Notes under the pieces: model-generated
Database searches by the model: none
Told to the model about the DNA's origin: nothing
The model's input: only the letters and a program-made list of their open reading frames with translations
Source of the DNA: Sarcocystis neurona
Lineage: Eukaryota; Apicomplexa; Conoidasida; Eucoccidiorida; Sarcocystidae
Length of the DNA stretch: 64,000 nt
Direction: 5' to 3'
Assembly (NCBI GenBank): GCA_000727475.1
Contig: KL647295.1
Location: forward strand, 670,839 to 734,838
Program-made: the position numbers and the translations under genes
Shown here: positions 63,120 to 64,000 of the stretch, piece by piece
Position numbering within the stretch: the stretch's first letter is position 1
Layout of the letters: each line of letters opens with the position of its first letter

Positions 63120-63572
63120 GTAAGCGCCGAATTCTCACAGTTTTAGCCATAGTTTTCTGTGCTCGCTTGCGCACTCCAGCAGAGGACAGCTGTTCATGAC
63201 AAGCGCGGGAGCCACTCGTATGCAGTCTATTCGCCGTTACATACCGTATGTGGCGCCCCAATAAATACGAGTCCTTGCTCACGCACCAGCCTGGAGTATC
63301 ATACACGCCGAATCTGCCCTCGCCGTGTGTGGGTCGTTGTTGCATATCTCCCCGATAAGTGCAATTCCTCCACTAGTGTGGTAAATTTCGAGCTGGATGA
63401 GCTTTACGTCGACAAAGAACGTAGCTACACTTGGACGGCCTCACGTATTCATGCTCGCACGTAGTCCCAGTCAACGCCTTAACATGAAGTTCTCATGGCC
63501 GAAACCGCAGGAACATCACGAATGCGAAGTTACTGCGGGACACGTGATGGCTAGTTACTCACACTCGAGCAT

Positions 63573-63989
63573 TCAAAAAGGCGTGCGGCCTACTGTGGAT
63601 GTTCGCGTCATGGTTTTTCGATGGATGGATTCTTTGCCTTTCCAGTCTGCTGGCAGCGTACGCACCTCCAGTTTCTTTGGATAGTTTACGGGGACCCCTA
63701 AAGGTTTCTCTCCTGGGAAGCCTTCGGGTGGAAGGCTCACGTTGGGTAATTCTTCGTGGTGCCCTGTTGTGCTTTCCAAAGCCGCGCCTCCGGTAGCGCG
63801 TCGGATGAGCACGTCACTGGGCTGCGTCTCTCCTGTCGTTGTCCCTTTCTTCGTCATAGCTTTGGAGTTTTGTCGCCGGCCGTCCACTTTGTCGCTTTTT
63901 AAGGACTGCAGGATTTCTCGGCCTTCACGACGCAGAAATGTCCCCGTCGACGACAGCATTGTCTTGTACGTACTGGGCACGTAGTACAT
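63573..63989 (-). CDS. Hypothetical Lys/Thr-rich protein or first exon, at window edge
   Basis: A minus-strand ATG 11 bases from the window end opens 138 codons: MYYVPSTYKTMLSSTGTFLR, then polar, Lys/Thr/Gly/Pro-rich sequence with LPPEGFPGEKPLGVPVNYPK. The only cysteine-free long frame in this interval, it is much more protein-like than the + frames over it. It ends in TGA at 63573, although a GTAGGC shortly before could be a donor. The frame may also begin upstream, outside the window. No domain is recognised. Confidence 0.45.
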   Translation of the reverse strand: MYYVPSTYKTMLSSTGTFLRREGREILQSLKSDKVDGRRQNSKAMTKKGTTTGETQPSDVLIRRATGGAALESTTGHHEELPNVSLPPEGFPGEKPLGVPVNYPKKLEVRTLPADWKGKESIHRKTMTRTSTVGRTPF

Positions 63990-64000
63990 CTTAAGTCTAT

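Noticed and set aside
1..64000. Retrotransposon or viral polymerase remnants
   Set aside because: No reverse-transcriptase, integrase or capsid-like motif was recognised in any frame.

Overview
The window looks like nuclear DNA of an apicomplexan of the genus Eimeria (coccidia of poultry). Three things point there. CAG/CTG triplet tracts saturate the coding regions and give long Gln, Ala and Ser runs. Arrays of TA/CA-rich microsatellites fill the intergenic spaces. The genes are intron-containing, and the one gene that can be named, serine hydroxymethyltransferase (SHMT), has the size and motifs of an apicomplexan cytosolic enzyme. The species cannot be fixed from the sequence alone.

Layout. 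Positions 1 to about 43,400 are repeat-rich: 39-7601 is one giant low-complexity open frame with a few globular islands (+ strand, 5' end probably outside the window). From 7.6 to 18 kb come microsatellites and short CAG-rich exon candidates, including a 479-N assembly gap flanked by an exact 114-bp duplication. From 18 to 36 kb several exon clusters lie on both strands (- strand: 18.4-19.4, 23.4-24.8, 30.5-32.8, 34.4-35.6; + strand: 19.9-20.5, 21.9-22.7, 25.6-26.9, 28.2-28.7, 33.6-34.3). The best supported large gene of this half is 36856-42437 (+), two exons joined by a phase-matched 1.28-kb intron, giving a Gln-rich coiled-coil protein of about 1433 residues. From about 43.4 kb the triplet repeats stop almost abruptly and the DNA becomes repeat-poor. 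Here 44-54 kb holds only small, weak open frames. A signal-peptide-bearing gene follows (54600-56935, +), then the seven-exon SHMT gene (57372-62294, +), and at the right edge a short + exon facing a - strand frame.

This alternation fits the repeat-rich/repeat-poor segmental organisation described for Eimeria tenella chromosome 1. Only SHMT has an assignable job: interconversion of serine and glycine with transfer of a one-carbon unit to tetrahydrofolate, feeding the thymidylate cycle. The other proteins are unrecognised.

The most unusual non-coding signal is a perfect 12-bp palindrome, GTGTACGTACAC. It occurs eight times exactly and about six times with small changes between 24.9 and 33.4 kb, and I found no exact copy elsewhere in the window. 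At 33.15-33.36 kb it is embedded in a degenerate 48-50-bp tandem array.

Caution: GC-rich triplet DNA is open in many frames on both strands. Outside SHMT and 36856-42437, exon boundaries and even strand are inferences from residue composition, splice consensus and phase.
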